In this document: positions 8,152 to 16,455 of the stretch, in pieces
Numbering within the stretch: the stretch's first letter is position 1
How the letters are laid out: every line of letters begins with the position of its first letter
NCBI GenBank assembly: GCA_947587025.1
Contig: CANPXW010000005.1
Location: 1-52,235, forward strand
Direction: 5' to 3'
Source: an uncultured Oscillospiraceae bacterium
GTDB taxonomy: Bacteria > Bacillota > Clostridia > Oscillospirales > Oscillospiraceae
Length of the DNA: 52,235 nucleotides
Program-made: the position numbers and the translations under genes
The notes under the pieces: generated by a model
Told to the model about the DNA's origin: nothing
The model's database searches: none
The model's input: only the letters and a program-made list of their open reading frames with translations

Positions 8152-9698
8152 GAACAGCAATAGGGATTATACAGGATTACAGCCCGGTTGTCAAGAGCTT
8201 CCGGCAGAAAAGAATGGGTTTTTATACCCGCCTTCAGTGCCGTCGCCGCAAGGGGCCGCCCCTCGCCGGCGAGGGCCAGCTGCGCCGCGAATCCCACAGT
8301 GCCGGCCGGCGCGCCGGACGGACGCGGGCAGGCCAAGGCTACGCCCGTCAGCAGGCCGCGCCTGGCGCTGAGCTGGCCGTCATCCACCATGGACGCCTCG
8401 TCCTCCTCCGGCACAGGCTCCTCTTCCTCCGCCGGCTCGGGGGCTGGCGTCAGGGGGAACAGCCGCCGGTCGAAGTCCTCGTCCGTATCTTCGGACGCGG
8501 CGTCGGCCTCTATTGCTGCCTCGCTCTCCGGCACGGCCTCTGTCTCGTCCTCCGGAAGGGTCTCTATCTCATCGTTCGGAAGGGCCTCTTCCTCGGTCTC
8601 CGGCTCTTCGACGGCCTCGGTATCCGCCTGGTCGACAGGCGCCAGCGGGAACAGTCCACGCTGCCGCCGCGCGTCCAACTCCGGCTCGGAGGCCGCGCCG
8701 ATCGACCCGTCCGCCTCCGGCAGCGCGGGACCATGGCCGATGGGAAGGTCGGCCGTCACCGGCTCGGCGGCATATGTACCAGGCTCCAGGATGGCGTCGG
8801 ATGCCGTCAACGTGAGAGAGCCGTCCTCATTCTCCGTCAGGGCGGCATACACAGTCGCGCCCTCCTCTACCGCAAGGCGCTCCACCTGGGCGCCGCTCTC
8901 CACGGCCCAGACCGCGCCGGCCTCGACGGTCACGCGGATGGGCCCGCTGAGCTGCTTCGTATCCCCGAACAGCATCGCGCCGTGGCCAACGGTAACGGAG
9001 AGGGTACTGTCGCTGTCGTTGATGAAGCTGCCCTGATAGGAGCCGTTCTCATAGCAAAGCTGCACGTCGCCCGCGTTCGCGCCCAGGTCGGCCAGCACGC
9101 CGATGTCGCTGTGCAGGCGGGCGTTGCAGAACCGGAAGCTGCCGCTGCCGGCGCCGCACAGAAGCACGGCCTGACGGCAGTCGAAGCTCGCGCCGTCCTC
9201 CACCAGCACGCCGCCGGTGACGTCACCGTTGAGGAAAATGCCCTCGTCGCAGTCCACGGCGGTGGGCCTGCAGCCGCCCCAGACGATGCCGGAGGCGGCC
9301 CCGCGTTCATCATAAAGCGGCAGCGAGCCGTTGGAGGAGCCAAAATAGACGCTGTCGGCGCCGTCGATGACCGCGCCGCAGCTGGCGCCGCTGATCTGCG
9401 CGCCGTAATAATAACCGCTCCCGCCATGGATATACATACCGCTGTCTACGCCGGCGGCCGTATAGTCCACCATGGTCACCGTGCCGTGCGCGGCGCCGGC
9501 GCTGGCGACGGTATACACCGCACCGGAAGGAGCGGCGGCCGGGGTATCCACCGGGGCCATGGGATCGACCTCGGCCGGCGAATCCTCCGCCTCGGGCGTC
9601 TGGGTCGGCTCGCCCTCCGCCGCAGCGCAGACTGCCAAGGCCGCCAGCAGGGCGGCCGTCATGGCGCATATGATCAAAAGCCGGATCGCTCTTTTCAT
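8142..9698 (-). CDS. Secreted acidic protein of unknown function
   Basis: 518 residues. AAAGGAG precedes the ATG. A signal peptide spans about residues 1-28 (MKRAIRLLIICAMTAALLAA... ending AAAE), followed by a Pro/Glu linker. The next part (about 55-300) is Gly/Ser/Asp-rich with short repeating turns like a beta-solenoid. A strongly acidic region (about 330-460) contains related motifs RGLFPLAP and RRLFPLTP, each followed by Glu/Pro-rich stretches, and a third RRGLL. I see no sortase motif and no C-terminal anchor. The frame runs through the tRNA promoter and ends 10 nt inside tRNA-Met, so the last 15 or so residues may not be ancestral. I do not recognise the family. Confidence 0.7.
   Translation of the reverse strand: MKRAIRLLIICAMTAALLAALAVCAAAEGEPTQTPEAEDSPAEVDPMAPVDTPAAAPSGAVYTVASAGAAHGTVTMVDYTAAGVDSGMYIHGGSGYYYGAQISGASCGAVIDGADSVYFGSSNGSLPLYDERGAASGIVWGGCRPTAVDCDEGIFLNGDVTGGVLVEDGASFDCRQAVLLCGAGSGSFRFCNARLHSDIGVLADLGANAGDVQLCYENGSYQGSFINDSDSTLSVTVGHGAMLFGDTKQLSGPIRVTVEAGAVWAVESGAQVERLAVEEGATVYAALTENEDGSLTLTASDAILEPGTYAAEPVTADLPIGHGPALPEADGSIGAASEPELDARRQRGLFPLAPVDQADTEAVEEPETEEEALPNDEIETLPEDETEAVPESEAAIEADAASEDTDEDFDRRLFPLTPAPEPAEEEEPVPEEDEASMVDDGQLSARRGLLTGVALACPRPSGAPAGTVGFAAQLALAGEGRPLAATALKAGIKTHSFLPEALDNRAVILYNPYCCSAA
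8166..8194 (-). promoter_or_regulatory. Consensus promoter of the tRNA operon
   Basis: On the minus strand a perfect TTGACA (8189-8194) and perfect TATAAT (8166-8171) are 17 bp apart, ending about 14 nt before tRNA-Met. It lies inside the 3' end of the upstream secreted-protein frame. Confidence 0.9.
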
Positions 9699-9933
9699 GG
9701 TCTTCTCCTTTCCAGGATACAGAGATACATATATATCATAAGATAAAATCGCCGGCGTTTCAACCCAAAAACGGGCGAATGGGAAATATTTTTCTCACTT
9801 TTCCGCAAAAAAGCGCCCTAATGATGAATATCAGGGGCGTCGAACAGAATATTCACAGTTTGTTCAACACAAATCCCGGCGGTTGGGGTATTCTTATAGG
9901 TACGAAATAGATCACTTCTGTAAGGTGGGACGC

Positions 9934-10344
9934 ATGAATCTCAGGCAGCGAATCCAACAGTTCATGTACGGGCGCTATGGCTATGACCAGCTGGGACGGT
10001 CGCTGATCGTCGCGGCGCTGGTCTGCATGGTGCTGGGCCTGTTCGTGCCCAGGGCGGTGTATCCGCTGTTCCTGGCGCTGCAGTACGCCGCGCTGATCTT
10101 CTGCATATTCCGGGTCCTGTCCCGAAACGTGTACAAGCGCCGGCAGGAAAACGCCTGGTATATGCAAAAGGAGCAGACGTTCCGCCAGTGGCTCCGCTCG
10201 CTGAAGGACCGCTGGCAGCAGAGAAAGGACTACAAGTTCTTCCGCTGCCCCTCCTGCCACGCCCTGCTCCGGGTGCCCAGAGGCAAGGGAAAGCTGGTGC
10301 TCACCTGCCGCAAGTGCGGCAACCGCTTTGAGCGCAAGACATGA
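9934..10344 (+). CDS. Small membrane protein with zinc ribbon
   Basis: 136 residues from the chosen ATG. The frame is open to 9883, but AAGG sits 8 nt before 9934. Two membrane helices lie at about residues 25-65 (SLIVAALVCMVLGLFVP and LFLALQYAALIFCIF). A basic helix follows, then a C-terminal four-cysteine zinc ribbon (CPSCHALLRVPRGKGKLVLTC with RKCG, about 108-131). Its stop overlaps the start of the J-domain gene (ATGA), so the two proteins are probably made together. The function is unknown. The ribbon could bind protein or nucleic acid at the membrane face. Confidence 0.82.
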   Translation: MNLRQRIQQFMYGRYGYDQLGRSLIVAALVCMVLGLFVPRAVYPLFLALQYAALIFCIFRVLSRNVYKRRQENAWYMQKEQTFRQWLRSLKDRWQQRKDYKFFRCPSCHALLRVPRGKGKLVLTCRKCGNRFERKT

Positions 10345-10784
10345 ATCCCTACGACGTTTTGGGCGTATCCCCCAGCGCGTCGGATGAGGACGTCGCCAAG
10401 GCCTACAGGCGTCTGGCGAAGAAATACCACCCGGACTTGCACCCCGGCGACAGTGCCGCCGCCGAGCAGATGGGGCGCGTCAACCGGGCCTATGACGACA
10501 TCAAGGCCATGCGCCAGCGGGGCGCGGGCCCCGACATGGGCGGTCAGGGGCCGGCCTACGAGGACCCGTTCGGTCCCTTCTACACCGACCGGACCTACTA
10601 TTGGACCTATCGCCCCAGGCGCTTTCCCATCGGGGTATTCATCGGCGTGCTGGTGGTGCTGTTTTTGGTGCGGCTGCTGGTGAGCCTGCTCTTCGGCGGC
10701 TTCGGCGTGCCCTATCAGACCGTTCCCGGCTACGGCGCTGTGCCGTACTATTATTACTCTCAGGCGTCCCCATACGGGGACTAA
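10341..10784 (+). CDS. Membrane-anchored J-domain protein
   Basis: 147 residues. The N-terminal J-domain (residues 1-60) opens MNPYDVLGVSPSASDEDVAKAYRRLAKKYHPD and contains the HPD triad needed to stimulate DnaK. A linker and one membrane helix (about 93-117) follow, then a short Tyr-rich tail. There is no Gly/Phe or zinc domain, so this is a class III J-protein that would recruit Hsp70 to the membrane. The start overlaps the previous stop (ATGA), which indicates translational coupling with the zinc-ribbon protein. A terminator follows the stop within a few bases. Confidence 0.9.
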   Translation: MNPYDVLGVSPSASDEDVAKAYRRLAKKYHPDLHPGDSAAAEQMGRVNRAYDDIKAMRQRGAGPDMGGQGPAYEDPFGPFYTDRTYYWTYRPRRFPIGVFIGVLVVLFLVRLLVSLLFGGFGVPYQTVPGYGAVPYYYYSQASPYGD

Positions 10785-10787
10785 GGA

Positions 10788-10816
10788 AAAAGCGCTTGCT
10801 TTACGCAAGCGCTTTT
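10788..10816. terminator. Bidirectional intrinsic terminator
   Basis: A 12-bp perfect stem (AAAAGCGCTTGC with GCAAGCGCTTTT, loop TTTAC) has T-rich tracts on both strands. It sits between the convergent J-domain gene and the LysR gene and probably ends both. Confidence 0.9.
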
Positions 10817-10820
10817 CGTT

Positions 10821-11693
10821 TTATTCCTCCAGCCCCATGTCCCGGAGCAGATAGCTGACGAATTTGTTCACGGCGATGGAGTTCTGCTCCCGCTTGAGCC
10901 ACGCCACGCCAAGGCGGCGGTAACAGGCCGGCTCCGCCGGACAGACGTACAGCGAATAGGGCGAGCGCTGGAGCACCAGTTCCGGCAGCAGGGTCACGCC
11001 CAGGCCGCTCTCCACCATGCTCATGACGGTGTAATCATCCTTCACCGTGTACTGCCGCTTGGGCCGCAGGCCGGCCCGCTGGAACATCTTCTCCACGATC
11101 TGGCTGTAGCCGGATTCCAGCAGTACGAAGGTCTCGTTGGCCAGGTCGTTGAGCCGCAGCTGCTTTCCCGCCAGGGGATGATCCGCCGGCAGGACGATGT
11201 TCATCCGATCTGCCAGCAGCTCCCGGAAGTAGAATTCATCCTCCGGCGGCTTGGTCATGAAGCCGATGTCCACCATGCCGTTGCGCAGCCAGTCGCATAT
11301 CTGCAGCATGTCACCCTGCAGCAGCTCGAAGCCGATGTTGGGATAGGCGTCCCGGAACTTTTTCAGATACGGCGGCAGCCACTGGCAGGACAAGCTGGTG
11401 AAGATACCGATGCGTATCAGGCCGGCGTTCATGTTCTGCAGCTCCAGGGACTTTTCAAACACGCTGCGCTCGCCGCCCACGATCTGGCGCATGCTGGGCA
11501 GCAGATACTCCCCCTCCGCCGTCAGGCGCACGCCGCTCTTGTTGCGGGCCAGCAGGGTCACGCCCAGGTCCGTCTCCAGCGCCCGCACCATCTGGCTCAC
11601 CGCCGACTGGGTGCAGCCGAAAAACGCCGCCGTCCGGGTCAGGCTCTTCGTCTCGACGATCTTCAAGAAAACTTCAAATCGGGATGTTCGCAC
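10821..11693 (-). CDS. LysR-family transcriptional regulator
   Basis: About 290 residues. The N-terminal winged helix-turn-helix (RFEVFLKIVETKSLTRTAAF, then TQSAVSQMVRALETDLGVTL) is classic LysR, followed by a substrate-binding effector domain with IRIGIFTSLS, DIGFMTKPPEDEF and ESGLGVTLLPELVL. I prefer the GTG at 11693, with GAGGTG 6 nt upstream, over the in-frame GTG at 11702. It is divergent from two spore coat genes across a very AT-rich 187-bp gap. LysR proteins often regulate a divergent neighbour, but spore coat genes would be an unusual target. The effector is unknown. Confidence 0.93.
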   Translation of the reverse strand: MRTSRFEVFLKIVETKSLTRTAAFFGCTQSAVSQMVRALETDLGVTLLARNKSGVRLTAEGEYLLPSMRQIVGGERSVFEKSLELQNMNAGLIRIGIFTSLSCQWLPPYLKKFRDAYPNIGFELLQGDMLQICDWLRNGMVDIGFMTKPPEDEFYFRELLADRMNIVLPADHPLAGKQLRLNDLANETFVLLESGYSQIVEKMFQRAGLRPKRQYTVKDDYTVMSMVESGLGVTLLPELVLQRSPYSLYVCPAEPACYRRLGVAWLKREQNSIAVNKFVSYLLRDMGLEE

Positions 11694-11880
11694 GTCGCAC
11701 ACCTCATTAGACGCTCTAATTCAGATTTTCACATTTTCTTAATAAAATATGATTTATTATATACTCTTGAATGCAATCAAACAAGTGTTTTTTACGATTT
11801 TCTTAAAAAATTTTTGATTTTTTATGTTTTTGGCATAGTCGTGCTCTTTGGGGAGATACTTTTTCCGAGGTGATTGATGA

Positions 11881-12054
11881 ATGACGACCAAAGAACTGCT
11901 CTATGTGGACGACGCGCTCTCCCACGCCATGTTCCTGGTCACCCAGTGCCAGGACGCGGCCAACGCCCTGCAGGACCCCAGCCTGAAGCTGCAGGCCCAG
12001 CAGATGGCGGACCGCCACCGTCAGCTGTATCAGAAGTTTTACGATCTCGTGTAA
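11881..12054 (+). CDS. Small spore-coat-associated protein
   Basis: A 57-residue ORF beginning MTTKELLYVDDALSHAMFLV and ending RQLYQKFYDLV. GAGGTGAT at 11867-11874 precedes the ATG. It is helical and Gln/Ala-rich, resembling the small protein that often precedes CotF-like coat genes in Clostridia. It lies 12 nt before the CotF-like gene and shares its direction. Expression during sporulation is inferred from that neighbour; no sporulation promoter could be assigned with confidence in the AT-rich upstream gap. Confidence 0.8.
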   Translation: MTTKELLYVDDALSHAMFLVTQCQDAANALQDPSLKLQAQQMADRHRQLYQKFYDLV

Positions 12055-12066
12055 GGAGGCAGAAAA

Positions 12067-12315
12067 ATGGACGACAAGTGCATCATGGAAAACCTGCTGC
12101 TCACCACCAAGGGCGTCATCGACCTGTATATGCACGGGGCGATAGAGTCCTCCACCGCCAACGTGCATCAGACCTTCTCCAGCGCCTTTGACGACACCCT
12201 GTCCATGCAGGACTGCATCTACAAGCAGATGGCCGGCAAGGGCTGGTACCAGATGGACAGCGCTCCCCAGCAGCAGCTGCAGCAGACCAAGCAGAAGTAC
12301 GCTCCCACCTGCTGA
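12067..12315 (+). CDS. CotF-family spore coat protein
   Basis: 82 residues. The core ENLLLTTKGVIDLYMHGAIE, STANVHQTFSSAFDDTL and QDCIYKQMAGKGWY is the CotF domain with ferritin-like helices. AAGGAGG lies 8 nt before the ATG. CotF-like proteins are small components of the endospore coat. It is the last gene of the pair, and a strong terminator follows at 12332-12358. Its presence supports a spore-forming lineage or ancestry. Confidence 0.93.
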   Translation: MDDKCIMENLLLTTKGVIDLYMHGAIESSTANVHQTFSSAFDDTLSMQDCIYKQMAGKGWYQMDSAPQQQLQQTKQKYAPTC

Positions 12316-12331
12316 CGCCGTTTGAAAGCGT

Positions 12332-12358
12332 GAACTCCGGGGCACGTCCCCGGAGTTC
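12332..12358 (+). terminator. Intrinsic terminator of the coat gene pair
   Basis: An 11-bp perfect stem (GAACTCCGGGG with CCCCGGAGTTC) and 5-nt loop, followed by CTATCTCGTTTT. It also faces the convergent hydrolase gene ending at 12379. Confidence 0.75.
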
Positions 12359-12378
12359 CTATCTCGTTTTGCCGCGCG

Positions 12379-13185
12379 TCAGGCCGTCAGGAAATCCAGC
12401 ACGCGGGCGCAGAAGTCACGGGACGCCTCCTCGCACACAGAGTGGCCCAGCCCGTCGTACATATAAAGCTGGCAGCCCAGCTTCTCCGCCATCTCCTCCG
12501 AAGCCCGGCCGGAGACGATGCGGTCCTCCCTGCCGCCCACCACCAGCACGGGGCAGCGTATCTGTCCAAGCCGGTCATAGGTGTCGCAGCCGCCGCAGGC
12601 GGCCGCCAGCGTCCGGAACCGCTCCAGGTCCACCGTCCCGCCGTTTTTGGCGGACAGCAGCGGGAACATGTGCCCGAACCGCTTCAGATAGGCGTCTGAA
12701 TATGTGCTCTCCATCACCAGACGGGCCACCGCAGTCTGGTCGCCCCGCCCCGCCTGCTCCGTCCACTGGCGGGCGACCGCGCGGAAGGTATCGTTCGACC
12801 GGGACAGTGTGACGGCCAGCACCAGCCTGCGCACCAGTTCCGGCCGTGCCAGGGTCAGATATTGGGCGATCATCCCGCCCAGGGATACGCCCAGCACATC
12901 CACCTGGCCGAGCCCCAGCGTCTCGATGGCCCGCGCTGTGTCCTCCGCCAGGGCCGGCAGATCGCAGGGCTCCGGCAGCGGCCTTTTGAAGTCAGGGATA
13001 CATATCTCATACGTCTCCGCCAGCGGGGCATACATATGGGCCAGCGCGCGGGCGCTCTCGGCCACGCTCCGCAGGCTCAGGCCCGGCAGGACGAGCAGCT
13101 TCCTCTCCCCCTGGCCGAAGCGAACGCAGTCCATCGACGCCCCGTCCAGGTCCAGGACCTGGGTCTTTACCGGCAGCGCGCTCAC
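12379..13185 (-). CDS. Alpha/beta-hydrolase
   Basis: 268 residues with the alpha/beta-hydrolase fold. The nucleophile elbow is GVSLGG (Ser near residue 99), the acid is in VVGGREDRIV, and the catalytic His is in YDGLGHSVCEEA. The substrate cannot be predicted. It overlaps proA by 4 nt (ATGA), which makes it the third gene of proB-proA. The coupling implies co-expression with proline synthesis, but no role there is known. It could be an esterase or lactonase. Confidence 0.88.
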   Translation of the reverse strand: MSALPVKTQVLDLDGASMDCVRFGQGERKLLVLPGLSLRSVAESARALAHMYAPLAETYEICIPDFKRPLPEPCDLPALAEDTARAIETLGLGQVDVLGVSLGGMIAQYLTLARPELVRRLVLAVTLSRSNDTFRAVARQWTEQAGRGDQTAVARLVMESTYSDAYLKRFGHMFPLLSAKNGGTVDLERFRTLAAACGGCDTYDRLGQIRCPVLVVGGREDRIVSGRASEEMAEKLGCQLYMYDGLGHSVCEEASRDFCARVLDFLTA

Positions 13186-14438
13186 CGGGTCTGTCCGTCG
13201 CCCCGGACGACGTACTTATAGCCGCACAGCTCCGCCAGGCCCATGGGCCCCCGGGCGTGGAGCTTCTGGGTGGAGATGCCCATCTCGCAGCCCAGACCGA
13301 ACTCGCCCCCGTCGGTGAACCGGGTGGAGGCGTTCACGTACACCGCCGCGCTGTCCACCTCCGCCGTGAACCGGGCAGCGGCGGTCTCGTCCTCGGTGAC
13401 GATGGCGTCGCTGTGGCCGGTGGAATGGGCGGCGATGTGCCCGATGGCGGCGTCCACATCGTCCACCACAGCCACCGCCAGGATATAGTCGAGAAACTCC
13501 GTATCGAAGTCCCGCTCACCCGCCGGCGTACCGGGGATGATGGCGGCGGCCGCCGCGTCCAGGCGCAGCTGCACCGGCGTCTTCCCTGCGGCGGCCCGGT
13601 CGTCCACCAGCCGCTTTTTCAGCATGGGCAGGAACTGTCCCACCACGGCACGGTGCACCAGCAGCACCTCCTCGGCGTTGCACACGCTGGGACGGCTGGT
13701 CTTGGCGTTCTCCACGATGTTCAGGGCCTTGGCAAGGTCCGCCGACGCGTCCACGTACACGTGGCAGATGCCGGTGCCGGTCTGGATACAGGGCACGGTG
13801 GCGTTGTCCACGCAGGCCCGGATGAGCCCCGCGCCGCCACGGGGGATGAGCAGGTCGATAAGGCCGCTGGCTGTCATCAGCTCATTGGCGCTGGCCCTGG
13901 AAGTATCCTGCACCAGGTTCACCGTCTCCGCCGGCAAGCCCGCCCGGACAACGCCCTCCCGGAGGGCCTGGGTGATGGCGTCGCAGCTGCGCCAGGACTC
14001 CTTGCCGCCCCGGAGCACGCACACATTGCCGCTCATCAGCGCCAAGGCCGCCGCGTCGCTGGTCACGTTGGGCCTGCTCTCATAGATGATGGCCACCACG
14101 CCCAGGGGCACGCTCACCCGCTGGATGCGCAGGCCGTTGGGCCGCTCCACCTGGCTGAGCACCCGGCCTACCGGGTCCGGCAGGGCCGCCACCTGGCGCA
14201 CGCCGTCGGCCATGGCCGCGATGCGCCCCTCGTCCAAGTATAGCCGGTCCAGCATCACCTCCGACATGGCCCCCTTCGCCGCCGCCATATCCTGGGCGTT
14301 GGCCGCCAATATGTCGGCCGTGTGCTCCAAAAGACAGTCGGCCATGGCCTGCAGCGCGGCGGCCTTGCGCTCCGTCCCGGCGCCGGCCAGAGCCGCCTTG
14401 GCGCTCTGGGCCGCCAAAAGCATCTCGCGGGTCGTCAT
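13182..14438 (-). CDS. proA: Gamma-glutamyl phosphate reductase
   Basis: 418 residues of the aldehyde dehydrogenase superfamily. It reduces gamma-glutamyl phosphate with NADPH to glutamate semialdehyde, the second step of proline synthesis. The conserved regions RPNVTSDAAAL, VLRGGKES, LIPRGGAGLI and SRPSVCNAEEVLL (with the catalytic Cys) are present, along with the C-terminal GPMGLAELCGYKYVVRGDGQ. Length is normal. It overlaps proB and the hydrolase by 4 nt each, so all three are translationally coupled. Confidence 0.97.
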   Translation of the reverse strand: MTTREMLLAAQSAKAALAGAGTERKAAALQAMADCLLEHTADILAANAQDMAAAKGAMSEVMLDRLYLDEGRIAAMADGVRQVAALPDPVGRVLSQVERPNGLRIQRVSVPLGVVAIIYESRPNVTSDAAALALMSGNVCVLRGGKESWRSCDAITQALREGVVRAGLPAETVNLVQDTSRASANELMTASGLIDLLIPRGGAGLIRACVDNATVPCIQTGTGICHVYVDASADLAKALNIVENAKTSRPSVCNAEEVLLVHRAVVGQFLPMLKKRLVDDRAAAGKTPVQLRLDAAAAAIIPGTPAGERDFDTEFLDYILAVAVVDDVDAAIGHIAAHSTGHSDAIVTEDETAAARFTAEVDSAAVYVNASTRFTDGGEFGLGCEMGISTQKLHARGPMGLAELCGYKYVVRGDGQTR

Positions 14439-15214
14439 TTTCCTTCCCCCTTCTTCACCAGAAAGCGGGTGCCTCTCCCCCCGCCGTCCAGGATGTCGTA
14501 AAGATTCTCCAGGTGCGCGCCGTTGGCGATGACCATCTCGATGCCCGCCTGCTGGGTCATTTTGGCCGCCTTCAGCTTGGTGGCCATGCCGCCCACCGCC
14601 AAGGAGCTTGCGCTGTCCGAGGCCATGGCCTCCAGTTCGGGGCTCACGCCCTCTACCCGGTCGATGAACCGGGCACGGGGGTCCCTGTGCGGGTCGGCGG
14701 TATAGAGCCCGTCGATGTCGCTCAAAAGCACCAGCAGATCCGCGCCGATGGTGCAGGCCACGATGGCCCCCAGGGTGTCGTTGTCCCCCACGGCGATCTC
14801 ATCGGTGGACACGGTGTCGTTCTCGTTGATGATGGGCAGCGCCCCCAGCTCCAGCAGCCTGCTGACGGTGTTCTGAAAGTGCACCCGCCGCTTTTCATCC
14901 GCCACGTCGCTTCCGGTGAGCAGGATCTGGGCCACCACGTGGTTATACTCGGAAAACAGCTTGTCGTAGGTGTACATCAGCTCGCACTGGCCCACAGCGG
15001 CCGCCGCCTGCTTGCCGGGCATGTCCTCCGGCCGGCTGGCAAGCCCCAGCTTCCCCACGCCCATGGCGATGGCCCCGGAGGATACCAGCACCACCCGGTG
15101 CCCGGCGTTTTTCAGATCACTGAGCACCTTCACCAGCTGCTCTATGTGCCGGATGTTCAGGTGCCCTGTGGCGTGGGTGATGTTGGAGGTGCCTATCTTT
15201 ATCACGACTGTCAT
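14435..15214 (-). CDS. proB: Glutamate 5-kinase (short form without PUA domain)
   Basis: 259 residues. It phosphorylates glutamate at the gamma-carboxyl, the first step of proline synthesis. The amino-acid kinase motifs VVIKIGTSN, VLVSSGAIAMG, INENDTVS and GGMATKLKAA are visible. The C-terminal PUA domain found in long ProB proteins (about 370 residues) is absent, a known variant. An upstream in-frame extension to 15445 exists, but AGGGGGC before the ATG at 15214 and the family N-terminus fix the start. A promoter lies only about 36 bp upstream, leaving no room for a leader such as a T-box. Confidence 0.96.
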   Translation of the reverse strand: MTVVIKIGTSNITHATGHLNIRHIEQLVKVLSDLKNAGHRVVLVSSGAIAMGVGKLGLASRPEDMPGKQAAAAVGQCELMYTYDKLFSEYNHVVAQILLTGSDVADEKRRVHFQNTVSRLLELGALPIINENDTVSTDEIAVGDNDTLGAIVACTIGADLLVLLSDIDGLYTADPHRDPRARFIDRVEGVSPELEAMASDSASSLAVGGMATKLKAAKMTQQAGIEMVIANGAHLENLYDILDGGGRGTRFLVKKGEGK

Positions 15215-15249
15215 ATCTTTTGCCCCCTGGTATACGGATGCTTTGGCAC

Positions 15250-15278
15250 AGTATAGCACCATTCGTCCCGTGGTGCAA
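15250..15278 (-). promoter_or_regulatory. Predicted sigma-A promoter of proB-proA
   Basis: On the minus strand TTGCAC (15273-15278) and TATACT (15250-15255) have a 17-bp spacer. The start of transcription would fall near 15243, about 30 nt before proB. Confidence 0.75.
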
Positions 15279-15404
15279 TAAAAAGCGGAGCCGTTCGGGT
15301 GGGTCGTCCGCGAACTCGCGATCGGACTGGTAGTACACCTACTGGGTACGCCGTATCTCCACGCGCACGGACCCCCGCAGCTTGGCGTCCAGTCACGCAG
15401 CGTC

Positions 15405-15433
15405 TGGACTTTCCAGGCCGGATACGGTATAAT
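15405..15433 (+). promoter_or_regulatory. Predicted sigma-A promoter of the PfkB kinase gene
   Basis: TGGACT (15405-15410) and a perfect TATAAT (15428-15433) have a 17-bp spacer, 35 bp before the kinase start. It is divergent from the proB promoter. Confidence 0.7.
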
Positions 15434-15468
15434 CGCATCGCACATCTGCCCGGAAAGGAGCGGTACCC

Positions 15469-16386
15469 ATGAGCGACTGGCCGCAGGTGGTGGCCGTGGG
15501 CCACAACTGCATGGATCATCTCTGCACGGTGGAGGCGTATCCCCCGGAGGACGGCTCTACTCATATCACCGACATGGTGTCCGCCGGCGGCGGAGCGGCG
15601 GCCACGGCCGCTGTGGCGGCCGCCCGGCTGGGCGCCAGCGCTGCGGTGGTGGGTATGCTGGGCGGCGACGCGCTGGGCAGCACCATCCGCGCGCTGCTGG
15701 CGCAGGAGGGTGTGGATACCCGCTTTCTCCGCACCGTGGCCGGCGGACGGTCCTCGGACTCCTACATCATGGTGGACCCCCGACACGGCACCCGCACCAA
15801 GTTCCCCTACCCCGACGATCTGCCGCCCATCCCCTGGGACGAGGCGCAGACAGCGGCGGTGGAGCACGCCCGCGTGCTGCATCTGGACGGCACCCGCTAC
15901 GACAACGCCCTGGCCGCCGCGTCCATCGCCCAAAGTGCCGGCGTGCCGATCTCGCTGGACGGCTGCCACATGCAGCCGGACAACGCCAAAAACCGGGCTT
16001 TGGCCAGCATGTGCAGCATCCTTATCATGAATTACCGCTACCCGGTGGAGGTCACCGGCATAGACGACTACGAAAAGGCGCTGCTGGAGATGGCCTCCTG
16101 GGGCCCAAAGGTGGTCGTCGGCACCCAGGGCGAACGCGGCTGTCTGGCGGTGCTGGACGGGACGGTGCGCCGCTTTCCCGCCTATCCCGTGAAGGTGACG
16201 GACTCCACCGGCGCAGGGGACGTGTTCCACGGCGCGTTTCTGGCGGCCTGGCTGCGTGGCATGGATACGGAGCGGTGCATCCGCTTCGCCTCCGCCGCCG
16301 CTGCCCTCAAGTGTGAGAAAATGGGCGGCCGCGCCGGCATCCCCACCTTCGAGGCCGCTCTGGCCCTCATGGAGCGATATAGCTGA
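15469..16386 (+). CDS. PfkB-family sugar kinase
   Basis: 305 residues of the ribokinase/PfkB fold. The first signature region is AGGGAAATAAVAAARLG, and the second is DSTGAGDVFHGAF (about residues 245-257), which holds the catalytic Asp and the anion hole. It phosphorylates a sugar or nucleoside; the substrate is not evident. AAAGGAG precedes the ATG at a good distance. It stands alone, with its own promoter and a strong terminator. Ribokinase, fructokinase and 2-keto-3-deoxygluconate kinase are all possible. Confidence 0.9.
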   Translation: MSDWPQVVAVGHNCMDHLCTVEAYPPEDGSTHITDMVSAGGGAAATAAVAAARLGASAAVVGMLGGDALGSTIRALLAQEGVDTRFLRTVAGGRSSDSYIMVDPRHGTRTKFPYPDDLPPIPWDEAQTAAVEHARVLHLDGTRYDNALAAASIAQSAGVPISLDGCHMQPDNAKNRALASMCSILIMNYRYPVEVTGIDDYEKALLEMASWGPKVVVGTQGERGCLAVLDGTVRRFPAYPVKVTDSTGAGDVFHGAFLAAWLRGMDTERCIRFASAAAALKCEKMGGRAGIPTFEAALALMERYS

Positions 16387-16402
16387 CCGAAGCGGATATG
16401 AC

Positions 16403-16447
16403 AAAAAGCGCCCCCATCCCGCCGCTTTACGGGATGAGGGCGTTTTT
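16403..16447 (+). terminator. Intrinsic terminator after the PfkB kinase
   Basis: A long stem of about 15 bp with one mismatch (arm with GCGCCC..CATCCCG pairing with CGGGATG.GGGCG), loop CCGCTTTA region, followed by TTTTT. The A-run on the other arm could make it work leftward too. Confidence 0.8.
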
Positions 16448-16455
16448 GGTGGCGC

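Noticed and set aside
11703-11880. Sporulation sigma factor promoter for the coat gene pair
   Set aside because: A CATAGT-like box is present, but the rest of the sigma-E, G or K consensus does not fit convincingly in the AT-rich gap.
15280-15430. Minus-strand reading that gives VRVEIRRTQ, a stop, then VYYQSDREFADDPPERLRF
   Set aside because: It looks protein-like for about 40 codons but is interrupted by a stop, has no start or ribosome site, and lies between two divergent promoters. Too short to call a gene remnant.
15215-15468. T-box or other riboswitch upstream of proB
   Set aside because: The proB promoter lies about 36 bp before the start, leaving no space for a leader.
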